A stretch of 64,000 bases of DNA from Hahella sp. HN01 (GTDB lineage: Bacteria > Pseudomonadota > Gammaproteobacteria > Pseudomonadales > Oleiphilaceae). Positions 33,988 through 42,833 of this stretch are shown in pieces. Location of the stretch: the NCBI RefSeq assembly GCF_018986435.1, contig NZ_JAHMIN010000028.1:1-64000 (forward strand), given 5' to 3'. The position numbers were made by a program, and so were the translations under genes. The notes under the pieces are model-generated. The model made no database searches and was not told where the DNA came from. It saw only the letters and a program-made list of their open reading frames with translations. Within the stretch, counting starts at the first letter, position 1; each line of letters opens with the position of its first letter.

Positions 33988-34654
33988 GAGTTTTGATCAT
34001 CCAGAGATACCAGAGGATTTGACCCTTGCAGGTACGGAAGGTTCCCGCGAACCGACCAGTTGGCGCTATCTCACGCAAAAACTGGAACAGGCCATCGCAG
34101 AGATTCTCCTCCCCGGCCCGGCAATGATTTCCGAACACGACCTAATCAAACAATTGACCTCGCCGCCACATAGCATTTTTTCAGAGAACTGCCTGCAATC
34201 TCCACTGGATCTTTTTCAGACCCACTTCTTGACGTTCCATACGCTCTATCGCTTGAAAAACAAATGGTTACAAGAACATAATCTTGTCCTCGCCATGACC
34301 TCCGTACGCATCACCCTTTATCACTACGATGCGGAGGCTCACAGCAACCACAACGCGCCGGTGGCGGCGGACCCCTTGGCGGAATACTACCTCAATTCGA
34401 AAAACCTATTCGACACCAGCGCCGCAGACGTGGAAAAGCTGATCAGAGATTTTTGGCTGATGTACGTACACCCCCATCAAAAGCAGTCCGCGCTGGACAC
34501 CCTGGGATGCGCCCCAGATAGCGACGCAGGACAGATTAAGGCCCGCTACCGCCGCCTCGCCATGGAACATCACCCGGACCGTGGCGGAGACACCGCGTTG
34601 TTTCAAGCCATCACGGAAGCATATGAAGTATTGAAGGTTTATTACTCACTATGA
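33986..34654 (+). CDS. DnaJ-related protein (DNAJ_related N-terminal domain plus C-terminal J domain)
   Basis: A 222-residue co-chaperone-like protein. The N-terminal part (about 15-150) matches the DnaJ-related family, with LEQAIAEILL, ISEHDLIKQL and FLTFHTLYRLKNKWL. The C-terminal J domain runs from LDTLGCAPDSDAGQIKARYR through the HPD signature in MEHHPDRGGDTALF, ending at the stop. It should stimulate a DnaK-type Hsp70. The ATG at 33986 overlaps the divergent DUF547 ATG, and no ribosome site is visible. The 3' end overlaps the deacetylase gene by four bases (ATGA), implying translational coupling. Confidence 0.85.
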   Translation: MSFDHPEIPEDLTLAGTEGSREPTSWRYLTQKLEQAIAEILLPGPAMISEHDLIKQLTSPPHSIFSENCLQSPLDLFQTHFLTFHTLYRLKNKWLQEHNLVLAMTSVRITLYHYDAEAHSNHNAPVAADPLAEYYLNSKNLFDTSAADVEKLIRDFWLMYVHPHQKQSALDTLGCAPDSDAGQIKARYRRLAMEHHPDRGGDTALFQAITEAYEVLKVYYSL

Positions 34655-35727
34655 ATAACGGACGCTATTCTCTCACAGCAACATCAATCACTCGTCGGAT
34701 TCAGGCGCTTGGCATCGCCGCCGGCGTCTTGCTTTGCGCATCAGCCCAGGCTCAAGAAAGTCCCGCCCGCGCATACATACTGCAATACCATCACATCAGC
34801 GACGATACCCCGCGCAGCACCTCCACCACCCCGGAGCTCTTTCGCCAGCACATGCAGTTTATCGCCGATAATGGCTATCAAGTGCTGCCATTGGCGGAGA
34901 TCATTCGCACACTTCAGGAAGACGGCAACCTTCCCGAGAAAACGGTCGCGCTGACTTTTGATGATGGCTACAAAAGCATCTACGAAACTGCATACCCGCT
35001 ATTGAAGGAACGCGGATATCCATTCACGATTTTCCTGAATCCGGACGCGCTTGATAATCACCGCAGCACGCACATTACCTGGGAGCAGGCCCGAGAAATG
35101 GGGAAACACGGCGGCGTGGTGGCGAACCATGGCGTGGGCCACATCCATATGGTGGAAGTCAAAACCAATGAGGACGCCAGCGCCTGGCGCGCGCGCATCA
35201 CTCAAAACATCGAACAAGCGGAAAAAAGAATCGAGGAAGAGACTGGCGCCTCACTCAAACTACTCGCCTACCCTTACGGCGAATACGATGCGTCACTGCA
35301 AAAGTTGGTGAGTTCATTGGGTTACGTCGGATTAGGCCAGCACTCCGGCCCTATCGGGCCTGACAGCGATTGGACCTCTCTGCCCCGTTTTCCCGCCTCC
35401 AACGCTTACAGCTCCGTTCCGCAGTTAAAAGAAAAGCTGAGCACATTGCCGCTGCCTGCGCAGATGCTATCGCCACAGAACATCCTGATTGCAGATAACA
35501 ATCCTCCGCAATTGCGCTTCAGCACGGAGTTGAACGCAAAGGTCACATGCTACGGCAGCGGACAGGGCCTTCTCGATAGCGCAGTCGATAACAACGAAGT
35601 GACCGTCGTCGGAGCAGCTCCGTTCAAAGGCCGCCGCTTCCGCTACAACTGCACAGCGCCGGCTGGCGGCGGACTGTTCTATTGGCGCTCTTTCCCATGG
35701 ATCAATCCCGCCGTCCCTGAGGATTAA
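34651..35727 (+). CDS. Secreted polysaccharide deacetylase family protein
   Basis: A 358-residue protein with a signal peptide ending near SAQAQES. The NodB-type deacetylase domain covers about 38-240: YHHISDDTP, the metal-binding TFDDGYKSIYETAYP and ANHGVGHIHMV. LLAYPYGEYDASL follows as the later catalytic motif. The C-terminal 100 residues form a small separate domain with two cysteines. It probably removes acetyl groups from a cell-surface or cell-wall polysaccharide (PgaB/IcaB-like or peptidoglycan), but no exopolysaccharide genes are adjacent. Its ATG overlaps the stop of the DnaJ-related gene. Confidence 0.88.
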   Translation: MNNGRYSLTATSITRRIQALGIAAGVLLCASAQAQESPARAYILQYHHISDDTPRSTSTTPELFRQHMQFIADNGYQVLPLAEIIRTLQEDGNLPEKTVALTFDDGYKSIYETAYPLLKERGYPFTIFLNPDALDNHRSTHITWEQAREMGKHGGVVANHGVGHIHMVEVKTNEDASAWRARITQNIEQAEKRIEEETGASLKLLAYPYGEYDASLQKLVSSLGYVGLGQHSGPIGPDSDWTSLPRFPASNAYSSVPQLKEKLSTLPLPAQMLSPQNILIADNNPPQLRFSTELNAKVTCYGSGQGLLDSAVDNNEVTVVGAAPFKGRRFRYNCTAPAGGGLFYWRSFPWINPAVPED

Positions 35728-35731
35728 CCCT

Positions 35732-35754
35732 CCCCCTCTCGCCTACTCAGGGGG
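35732..35754. terminator. Hairpin between the convergent deacetylase and DUF4124 genes
   Basis: CCCCCT (35732-35737) and AGGGGG (35749-35754) form a 6-bp stem in the 15-base gap, reaching into the end of the minus-strand gene. No long T-run. Confidence 0.3.
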
Positions 35755-36879
35755 CAAAATCGCCAGATGCAGTATGCCGCTGGCGGAGTGGCTGATAACA
35801 ACCGGTTTGTCAGCCACACCTTCCGCAACAGTGCGCTTTTTGAGATCCGCCCCTGTCGTCAACAAGACGAGATACTTCTCATCCTTCGTTTTTACCCTGA
35901 GAAAACCTTCCAGATAGCCATAACGGAACCAGTTTTCCGGCTCGTAGATATAGAGCAAATCCTGCAGGAAGCGCACCGGTTTCCAATCGCTATCCAATAC
36001 CAACACTGATGGGTAAAACGCGTCAGGTTGCGCATATGCGCGCAACTGCAACAATCGATTGGCGCTGCCTTCAGGGATCTCCACAACACGATACAAGCTG
36101 TAGCCTACGCCGAAGTTGTAGCCCTGCTCGTCCTTGCGAATTTCCAACAGCTCCCCATCATCAAACTCAAGCTCAACCCGCTCGTCATTCACCAGGTTTT
36201 CACAGCAGCGATCGTAAATGAGGTCGATCTCCTGCTTCGCGCCCGGCGCGTTCAGGCCAAGCAAATCAGCGGCAATGGGGTCCGCGCCTTCGGGGAGACG
36301 GGCCTTTTCGATTCGTTGTTCATCCGCCACAACCTGAGCAGGTTGCAGAGGCTGTATGTGCTCCTTGGACTTGGCGTCGGCGGGATTATATTCTTCTGTG
36401 TGCATGACCCCGTTAGTGTCGACCCAGGTGTAAAAACGGCTATCGCCATCGCGCACAAAGCCGCGTTTTTCCAGCTCCGCCGCATCGATATAGGTAGACT
36501 CGTCGATAATTTCGCGATGGCTTGATTTAGGCTGGCTCACTGGCGGCGCAGACTGGGACCGCTCCCCTTCAGAAACTTCCTGAGCATCATTCGTAGCAGG
36601 GACTTCCAGTGTCTGGTTGGGAGTCGTCGCCTCCGCGTTAATTTCCGGCTCAACGGGAGGAACTGCCGCCTCAGCAGAAGCCGGACTTTTCTCGGCCGTC
36701 GGCTGAGGCGCTTCCGGCTGTGTTTGTTGTGGCGCCTGTGGCGAAGGCACTGGTTGTCCATCGCGAATCAGCGCATGGCGCACCTGACCGTTTTCATCCA
36801 CCCAGGTGTAGTACCTGTCCGCCAGCGCCGCGCCGCTACTGAATAGCGTCAACGAAAGAAGTAATGCACTCGTCTTCAT
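35743..36879 (-). CDS. Periplasmic DUF4124/MalM-like protein (possible FilE-type partner)
   Basis: A 378-residue protein from the ATG at 36879; the frame is open for 49 more codons, but those overlap the preceding gene and the signal peptide (MKTSALLLSLTLFSSGAALA) fixes the start. Two DUF4124-type units, YYTWVDENGQVRHAL near residue 24 and FYTWVDTNGVMHTEEYNP near 143, flank a Pro/Glu/Ala-rich linker. The C-terminal 170 residues resemble MalM (LLQLRAYAQPDAFYPSVLVL). Two bases separate it from the FadL-type gene, so it is the last gene of the envelope operon. The role is inferred only from the operon. Confidence 0.75.
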   Translation of the reverse strand: MKTSALLLSLTLFSSGAALADRYYTWVDENGQVRHALIRDGQPVPSPQAPQQTQPEAPQPTAEKSPASAEAAVPPVEPEINAEATTPNQTLEVPATNDAQEVSEGERSQSAPPVSQPKSSHREIIDESTYIDAAELEKRGFVRDGDSRFYTWVDTNGVMHTEEYNPADAKSKEHIQPLQPAQVVADEQRIEKARLPEGADPIAADLLGLNAPGAKQEIDLIYDRCCENLVNDERVELEFDDGELLEIRKDEQGYNFGVGYSLYRVVEIPEGSANRLLQLRAYAQPDAFYPSVLVLDSDWKPVRFLQDLLYIYEPENWFRYGYLEGFLRVKTKDEKYLVLLTTGADLKKRTVAEGVADKPVVISHSASGILHLAILPPE

Positions 36880-36881
36880 GC

Positions 36882-38504
36882 TCAAAACGCCGTCCGGAAG
36901 GTCATACCCGCCATGATCAGTTTCAGATTGGTCTCCACATCCACGCCGGCATAGGGGTTGTAGACAATATTCTGAATGCCGTCGTCGTTCAGGTTTAAAC
37001 TGGAGCCAGCGGGAATATACTGCCAACTGCGCATGTAGCTGAGGTTGAAGTCTACCGTCGTGTCTCTATCCCACTTATACCCCATGCCAACGCTATAAAG
37101 CACTGTGTCATTCAGAGGAGCCAGAATATCGCGGCGATTATGAGGGATTGGCGAGTTACGCATCTCTACCCCGAAACGAAGGTCCAGACGATTGGAAAGG
37201 TGCTGCTCGACGCCAACCCCCACATTCCAGACATCTTGGTACTCCAATGGCAAACGCATGGTGTTCGCCGTTGCGTTAGGCGACAGCAGACGCGCCGCGC
37301 CCAGGAATTCCAGGTTGCGATCAAACTTGAGCAGGAAGGCGTCCCAGGAACTGTAATCCGTCCACCCCACATCCACATTCACGGTAAACTGATGATTCAG
37401 CTTCACACTCACGCCGGTTTGAAAGTGCTGAGGGTGAGTCAGGTCGATGGATAGCTGCCCCGCTTCTCGGGGAGTCCCGGATGGCAATGAGAATATCCCG
37501 GCGGTGATAGCGCCGACGATCGAGCCGTTGAAGGAACGCCAGAAACCGGACCAGTCATCGGTATACGCAAGCTCATAAGTCCCTTTCAACTTCATGTCGG
37601 ACTCGCTCTGATAACTGGCCCCCCATGCGAACCAGTCCGTCGGCTCCCAGAGCACGCCGACGTGATATTTCGGGGACAAGGTCTCCTGCACCTGAATGCT
37701 CATTCCCCCAATGTCGTCCCAGGGGCCCACATTACCGCCGCAGAGGCCGAGAAACGGCGCCAGCGGTTCTTCTCCGGTCTCACAATTGAAGGCGTCCTGC
37801 AGGACCTCCAACACACCGATCATCAAGTTGGGCGCACGGGTATAGGTATCCAGCGCCAATGATTGAGACGACATGCTGACGCCAAACCCTACCGACCACT
37901 CATCGTTGATTTCATAGCCAAATGAAGGCGACAAGTACGTAAAACGCTGCAATGACAGCGCCTTACCCAGATATCTGGCGGAATCGTCTTTCTTCCGGTA
38001 ATAACCCAGAATTTCCGGGCCGTAGGTCAGGTTCGCAAACGTGAATTTGGAGCCCGGCGGGTTCAAACTGAATCCTACAGAAGGCGCCAGCGCCGGCGGA
38101 CCTTTCGGCAGACGCTGGATACCGAAGCCTGGCACGTACAAGGCGATGGTATTCGTGCGACTTCTAGCCACCGTATCGCCATCGAATATAGGGTCGTTTT
38201 CCACCCCATCGATACCGAACACGTTATAGCCTTCAGGGGCGTAGAAGTCAGACTGTATATTGGCGTGCACCCCCATCAGCGTCACCGCCAGCTGACGTCC
38301 CTTCAACTTGGTCAGGCCTGCGGGATTATAATGAATGGAAGCCACGCCAGGAGGCGCAGCCGTCACGGCGTTACCCAGCGACAATGCATAGGGGTCCACC
38401 ATCAGATTCGTCGCCAGCTGGGCGGAAGCGATTCCACTCCAGCAGGCTGCGCATAGTCCCGCCGTAGCCAGGAGCTTTGTATTCTTATTAATATTTAAGC
38501 TCAT
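36882..38504 (-). CDS. OmpP1/FadL family outer-membrane porin
   Basis: A 540-residue outer-membrane beta-barrel with a signal peptide ending at SGIASAQ. The N-terminal plug carries YALSLGNAVTAAPPGVASIH and the FadL motif HYNPAGLTKLKG. Amphipathic strands follow, ending in a C-terminal phenylalanine (MTFRTAF) as needed for Bam insertion. It is somewhat longer than E. coli FadL. A hydrophobic-solute channel is the family role, but here it is the third gene of an operon with a C39 peptidase and another barrel. It may therefore serve a surface-fibre or envelope assembly function, like FilD. Linked to its neighbours by gaps of 30 and 2 bases. Confidence 0.9.
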   Translation of the reverse strand: MSLNINKNTKLLATAGLCAACWSGIASAQLATNLMVDPYALSLGNAVTAAPPGVASIHYNPAGLTKLKGRQLAVTLMGVHANIQSDFYAPEGYNVFGIDGVENDPIFDGDTVARSRTNTIALYVPGFGIQRLPKGPPALAPSVGFSLNPPGSKFTFANLTYGPEILGYYRKKDDSARYLGKALSLQRFTYLSPSFGYEINDEWSVGFGVSMSSQSLALDTYTRAPNLMIGVLEVLQDAFNCETGEEPLAPFLGLCGGNVGPWDDIGGMSIQVQETLSPKYHVGVLWEPTDWFAWGASYQSESDMKLKGTYELAYTDDWSGFWRSFNGSIVGAITAGIFSLPSGTPREAGQLSIDLTHPQHFQTGVSVKLNHQFTVNVDVGWTDYSSWDAFLLKFDRNLEFLGAARLLSPNATANTMRLPLEYQDVWNVGVGVEQHLSNRLDLRFGVEMRNSPIPHNRRDILAPLNDTVLYSVGMGYKWDRDTTVDFNLSYMRSWQYIPAGSSLNLNDDGIQNIVYNPYAGVDVETNLKLIMAGMTFRTAF

Positions 38505-38534
38505 CTTACAACTCTGCCTGATTGTTGTTCCCGC

Positions 38535-39551
38535 TTATTGCTCTTTAAGTCCTGCGATATTGATGGGGATAGACACCCCGATAGTTACATCAGGCGAATC
38601 CTCCGTGAGACCAAACCCCACGGAGGTGTTAATGATTTTGGTTTCACTGACGCGAATGCCCATAGCGAAACTCATCAAGCTGCTGACCTGATCTTGGGCG
38701 ACTGCTTTATTGCCAGTGTCGAAACTCAGAACGGTTTCATCCGAATAGCTCAGCTGCGATGAAACACTGAGCGATACGTCATATGACAGCGCATAGGAAA
38801 AGCCCGCCGATAACGACAGGGAGTTGGCGGGTTCTACAGAGACCAGTCTCTGTCCCCCGCGCACCTGATTCAGATCCGTCTCTTTCAGAGGAAATGTATA
38901 ACTGACGGAGCTGAATATGACGACGGGATCAAGCACTTTAGAAAAGCTGCCACCAACGGAAAAGGAGTAGTAACCGCTCCCGGAAGACAGCTGCCTCTTG
39001 ACGTCAATCTCATATGGACTGACCCCGGTTTTAGACTTGAAAGTACTGAACAGGGTGTAGGACGGTTTCCCTGGGACATAAGCGAAAGGTTGCCAACGGG
39101 CGGTCAGTGAAACGTCTCCTACATCAGAGTTGTTCAGCTCTGTCTCGGTATCGTATTTGGTGGACAACGGCACGCGTGTGGACAGGGTCAGGTTATCCAG
39201 TACGCCATAGTCAAAGGTGAAAGTGTTGGTGAAGGTATGTTGCGCCGCAGGCGTGACGTCAAAATTCCGGAATGAACCGTTGACGATGTCGATGTCCAGG
39301 CGCTGGTCGCCGAAGTAGCTGTAGTCAAAGGCATAGGTCAATGACATCTTGCTCTTCTTCAACAAGGAGTAGTTTTTCTCCGCCGCCTGGAACACTTCCT
39401 CCAGTTGTTTAGCGGAATCGGCATCGTCCTCCTGTTTGGTCAACGCCTCTCTCGCCTTGTCCACGCTGTTTTGCCCCTCATCGGCTAAGACAGGCGAAGC
39501 AGCCGTAAAAGTAAGCGCACAGTAAACACAGGATACTACCCAATGCTTCAT
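38535..39551 (-). CDS. Outer-membrane beta-barrel with N-terminal coiled coil (FilC/FapF-like)
   Basis: A 338-residue protein with a signal peptide (cleavage near SPVLADEG). A short charged helical segment follows (SVDKAREALTKQEDDADSAK...LEEVFQAAEKNYSLLKKSK, about 30-68), likely a coiled coil. The rest is a beta-barrel of alternating strands (LTYAFDYSYFG, FTNTFTFDYGVLDNLTLSTR) of the kind placed in the phenol meta-pathway/transporter family. FapF, the amyloid exporter of Pseudomonas, has the same helix-then-barrel plan. The phenol name should not be taken literally. It is the second gene of the operon, 63 bases after the C39 peptidase. Confidence 0.75.
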   Translation of the reverse strand: MKHWVVSCVYCALTFTAASPVLADEGQNSVDKAREALTKQEDDADSAKQLEEVFQAAEKNYSLLKKSKMSLTYAFDYSYFGDQRLDIDIVNGSFRNFDVTPAAQHTFTNTFTFDYGVLDNLTLSTRVPLSTKYDTETELNNSDVGDVSLTARWQPFAYVPGKPSYTLFSTFKSKTGVSPYEIDVKRQLSSGSGYYSFSVGGSFSKVLDPVVIFSSVSYTFPLKETDLNQVRGGQRLVSVEPANSLSLSAGFSYALSYDVSLSVSSQLSYSDETVLSFDTGNKAVAQDQVSSLMSFAMGIRVSETKIINTSVGFGLTEDSPDVTIGVSIPINIAGLKEQ

Positions 39552-39614
39552 TAGCTTTCCCTTAATGTTATTGTATTTATTAGCTTTTCCAGACGGTTAC
39601 GTTTTCAGGACTTT

Positions 39615-40424
39615 TTAATTGCGTTTGTAATGCAAATACTTGTTGGTGTTGTTAACTGAACCGTCTTCGTTGTTTTTAAGTCTTTCCAGTTCGTTACGTA
39701 TGCGAAACTCCGTCGCCTCATGAAACTGAGGAAATTCCCGGTATGCATTTAAGGTGAAGGTCTGCTCATCCACATAGCGCATGTCCTCTTCTCTCAATTC
39801 CAGTCCGTCCACAGGCTTGGTATTGCCGGGAAAGACGATAAAGAGAACATTCTGATCCCAATGCTCTTTGAACAGCTCTACCGTGAAAGTGATGTTGCCT
39901 AACGAGGGGTCCGCCACAAAGACGCGATTATCGCGAACTGCGCGAACAACAATGAAATGTTTGAAGCCGCCATAGCGGATCGGCACGATAGCGGGGTGAT
40001 CCAGCTCAGCCAAGTCTTCAATTTCCGCTTTGAAACCACCTGAGGGATACCCCAGCGCCGTCACCAGTCGTTTGAAGTCGAGCATGGAAAAGCCACGGCG
40101 TTCAACAATACGCGCCGCGTCGCCATAATGAAGCAGCCCCTCCATGATCTGACGCTCTTCAAAAGTACGCCCCAGATAATGTTCCAACACAGTAGTCAGT
40201 GCGGCGGAACCACAGCTGTAGTCATAGGCTTGCTTGGTGATATTGCGAAACTTTTGCTCTTTCGCTGGTTCGACCATCGTGTCGTAACGCAAAAATGCTA
40301 CGTCATTGCCCGCAGTGCTGATTGCCTGTTGATACACCACAACCCCTTTAGGCTGCGGCTCAACAATAGCCGCCTCATTGGCGATATTGAAAGCGAGCAC
40401 CGAACCGGCGAGCACTAGAAGCAT
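39615..40424 (-). CDS. C39-family cysteine peptidase (FilB/FapD-like)
   Basis: A 269-residue protein. After a short hydrophobic N terminus (MLLVLAGSVLAFNIANEAA, without a positive N-region), the C39 domain follows. Its catalytic cysteine lies in QAYDYSCGSAALTTVLEHYL, the histidine in GGFKHFIVVRAVRD and the aspartate in VFVADPSLGNI. The oxyanion glutamine is QAY. Stand-alone C39 enzymes of this sort sit in fap and fil loci, where they are thought to process exported subunits. GTGGAAA precedes the ATG and a stop codon directly before it fixes the start. First gene of the four-gene minus-strand operon. Confidence 0.85.
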   Translation of the reverse strand: MLLVLAGSVLAFNIANEAAIVEPQPKGVVVYQQAISTAGNDVAFLRYDTMVEPAKEQKFRNITKQAYDYSCGSAALTTVLEHYLGRTFEERQIMEGLLHYGDAARIVERRGFSMLDFKRLVTALGYPSGGFKAEIEDLAELDHPAIVPIRYGGFKHFIVVRAVRDNRVFVADPSLGNITFTVELFKEHWDQNVLFIVFPGNTKPVDGLELREEDMRYVDEQTFTLNAYREFPQFHEATEFRIRNELERLKNNEDGSVNNTNKYLHYKRN

Positions 40425-40747
40425 TCATTTCCACTCGTTTTTATTCTGCGAAATTACGGGATTACAACGTAACTGTTTGTAAAGTAAAGATACCGCAATT
40501 GCCTTTCTGGTAAAGATAACCAGTACACAATTCTCAGTTAGACGGGAGCGCAAGATCGGTAAAATCCCTTATGCGCCAAGCGCCAGAGGGAGCAAGGTTT
40601 AGCAGAGGGTTCATAGCGGCGCCATCCCACCTGCCGCCACCCCATAGAAAACGCCTATTACAAGCTATTCGTTTTTAGAGTGGACGTTTCTTCTGGACAA
40701 TAAAAAAGACGGCGCATGGCCGTCTTTTTTTAGCTTAAATCGAGAGC
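40425..40747. other. Intergenic region upstream of the envelope operon
   Basis: 323 bases with no gene and, specifically, no small secreted or pilin-like frame that could be a fibre subunit. It holds the ppiD terminator at one end and should hold the operon promoter at the other. A weak candidate on the minus strand is TTTACT (40485-40490) with TGTAAT (40463-40468), 16 bases apart. CTGGT/ACCAG form a small inverted repeat at 40507-40523. Confidence 0.5.
40702..40731. terminator. ppiD terminator, bidirectional
   Basis: AAAAAAGACGGC (40702-40713) and GCCGTCTTTTTT (40719-40730) form a 12-bp stem with loop GCATG and a T-run on both strands. It lies 17 bases past the ppiD stop. Confidence 0.9.
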
Positions 40748-42634
40748 TTACAGGCGCTCAATTTCCGCCGTGTCTTGAACTTTCTCATTGTAGTCGTTGT
40801 ATTCACGCTGACCGTTACGGCTCGCCATAAAGGTTCTATAGGTCTTTTGCTCCGCTTCGCTCAGGTCTTCTGTATTGTCCTTCACTTCATTCAGAACGAT
40901 GACCGCATAACCAAAGTTTGTCTCAAACTTCTCTATAACGGGCTTACCTTCAGTCGGCTTAGGCAGCTTAAAGGCCAAGCGGGAAATATCCGCAGCGCCA
41001 GCCTGAGAACGACGAGCGTCATTCAGCTCCACCCAACCCGTCTGCTCGCCATCTGCACCTTTAGAAACCGGAGCCAGATCGCCACTCTTCAGCTGAGCGA
41101 CCATTTCTTCCGACTTCGCAGCCAGAGAGTCTTTCGCTTTTTGTACAGCCAGCTTCTGCTTAATCGCTTCTTTCACTTCAGCAAACTGTTGAGGCACGCT
41201 TGGCAACAGCTCTTTCTTCCTCAACACCAGGCTTCCTTCCTTGCCCAGATCGATAACCTGACTGTTGTGGCCGTCTTCGATTACGTCCGCGGAGAAAGCC
41301 TCCTGGATTACCTGAGGACCACTAAAAATACCTTGCCCGCCTTCTCTGGAGAAGGGCTCAGACGTTTGTACCGCCAAACCAAGCTCCTCAGCTGGTCCAG
41401 CCAGATCATCCGCGGTATAAGTGATGTCTTTCAGCTTGGCGTTGATTTCAACGAACAGACTATCCGCCTTCTGCTCCTGCAACTCTTTGACTATGCGGTC
41501 TTTGGATTCTTCCAGACTTGGCATTTCAACCGCTTTAACGTCATTCAATTTGATGATGTGGTAACCGTATTCGGTCTTAACCGGTTCGGAAACATCGCCC
41601 ACATTCATGGAGAACAGTTTTTCTTCGAAAGGCTTAACAAAAGCGCCTTTCTGAGCATAACCCAGGTCACCGCCGTCGTTAGCTGAGCCTAGATCGCTTG
41701 AAAACTCTTTCGCCAGCGCAGCGAAATCGCCACCGTCTTTTAGCTTCTGCTCAACTTCTTGAGCTTTAGCCAACGCCTGCTCATCAGACACGTCATCAGA
41801 GGTTTCAATCAGGATATGGGAAGCACGGCGTTGTTCAGATGGATGAAACTCTTTCTTTTCTTCCTCATAACGCTTGCTGATTTCGTCGTCGCTGACTTCT
41901 GCACGACTCACCAAGACATCTCGGGTCAACTCAATGTAATTGACGATGATGCGCTCAGGCAGGATAAATTCGTCTTTATTCGAGTTGTAGTATTCCTCAG
42001 CTTCCGCGTCGCTAATCTCAATATCTTTCGCAACGTCTTCAGCATTAAGGCGATAGTAGCTAAAACTGCGAGTCTGACGTTCCATTCTCAGCAGCTCATT
42101 CAGCTCTTCCCCGATAACAAAAGAAGTTTGAGCAATCCCGGACTGCAACTGTCCTACCAGCAACTCATCCGATAACTCTTTACGGAACTCCATAGGACGC
42201 ATGCCAATCCTGCGCAGCGCTTCCATAAACTGGTTGTTGTCGTATTTACCGTCTTTCTGGGCCATTGGCCACTGAGTGATAAAGTTGTTGATGGTTGCAT
42301 CAGAAACAGCGAAACCAGCCTCCCGCGCAGCCTGGAGCTGAACTTCGCGAGTAATAAATTCATCAAGGGTGGTTTTACGCAGTTTGTTTTCATCGATTTT
42401 GCTGGGATCGTAATTCTCTCCCATGCTGGCGATAGCCTGAAGGCGGTTTCTCTCGAACTTGCGCTCGAACTGAGACTTAGTGATAGGTTCGCCATTGACT
42501 GACGCAACTTCGGGCTCGCCGCTGAGCCCTCCAACGATAGACTCGATGCCGAAGAAGGCAAACGTCATTACGATTAGGCCGACAATTACCTTGGCGATCA
42601 CGCCCTGGGCGTTATCCCGAATATTTTGAAGCAT
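40748..42634 (-). CDS. ppiD: Periplasmic chaperone / peptidyl-prolyl isomerase D
   Basis: A 628-residue inner-membrane-anchored chaperone facing the periplasm near the Sec translocon. It has an N-terminal cytoplasmic tip and one membrane helix (VIAKVIVGLIVMTFAFFGIE). A SurA-like chaperone region follows, then a parvulin domain around 265-360 (RRASHILIETSDD, GGDLGYAQKGAFVKPFEEKL, VSEPVKTEYGYHIIKLND), and a long C-terminal chaperone part. The length is that of the family. It is the distal gene after lon, hupB and tRNA-Asp, the standard order. The PPIase activity of PpiD parvulin domains is often weak. Confidence 0.96.
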   Translation of the reverse strand: MLQNIRDNAQGVIAKVIVGLIVMTFAFFGIESIVGGLSGEPEVASVNGEPITKSQFERKFERNRLQAIASMGENYDPSKIDENKLRKTTLDEFITREVQLQAAREAGFAVSDATINNFITQWPMAQKDGKYDNNQFMEALRRIGMRPMEFRKELSDELLVGQLQSGIAQTSFVIGEELNELLRMERQTRSFSYYRLNAEDVAKDIEISDAEAEEYYNSNKDEFILPERIIVNYIELTRDVLVSRAEVSDDEISKRYEEEKKEFHPSEQRRASHILIETSDDVSDEQALAKAQEVEQKLKDGGDFAALAKEFSSDLGSANDGGDLGYAQKGAFVKPFEEKLFSMNVGDVSEPVKTEYGYHIIKLNDVKAVEMPSLEESKDRIVKELQEQKADSLFVEINAKLKDITYTADDLAGPAEELGLAVQTSEPFSREGGQGIFSGPQVIQEAFSADVIEDGHNSQVIDLGKEGSLVLRKKELLPSVPQQFAEVKEAIKQKLAVQKAKDSLAAKSEEMVAQLKSGDLAPVSKGADGEQTGWVELNDARRSQAGAADISRLAFKLPKPTEGKPVIEKFETNFGYAVIVLNEVKDNTEDLSEAEQKTYRTFMASRNGQREYNDYNEKVQDTAEIERL

Positions 42635-42684
42635 GCGCCCCTCTTAGAATTCTAACTTCCAAATCTGGTTGTACTGTTCTAATG

Positions 42685-42708
42685 AAAAAAGGCGCTCTTA
42701 GGCGCCTT
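42685..42708 (-). terminator. tRNA-Asp terminator
   Basis: On the minus strand AAGGCGC and GCGCCTT (plus coordinates 42689-42708) pair around CTAAGA, followed by TTTTTT (42685-42690). It is seven bases past the tRNA CCA end, so ppiD needs its own promoter or read-through. Confidence 0.8.
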
Positions 42709-42714
42709 GGATCT

Positions 42715-42791
42715 TGGCGGAGCGGACGGGACTCGAACCCGCGACCCCCGGCGTGACAGGCCGGTATTCTAACCGACTGAACTACCGCTCC
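42715..42791 (-). tRNA. tRNA-Asp (GUC)
   Basis: A 77-nt cloverleaf including an encoded CCA. Acceptor stem GGAGCGG/CCGCTCC with discriminator G; anticodon loop CTGTCAC with GTC; T arm GGGTTCGAGTCCC intact. It lies between hupB and ppiD on the same strand. Confidence 0.97.
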
Positions 42792-42833
42792 TTCGATTGC
42801 ATTGCGTCCCTATTTTACTAGGGACACAAGATG

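Noticed and set aside
38535-39551. Phenol meta-pathway degradation protein
   Set aside because: This is the family name such barrels often receive; the operon has no aromatic catabolism genes and the architecture resembles FapF/FilC instead.
40775-41686. 303-codon plus-strand frame opposite ppiD
   Set aside because: Antisense to an intact, motif-bearing gene.
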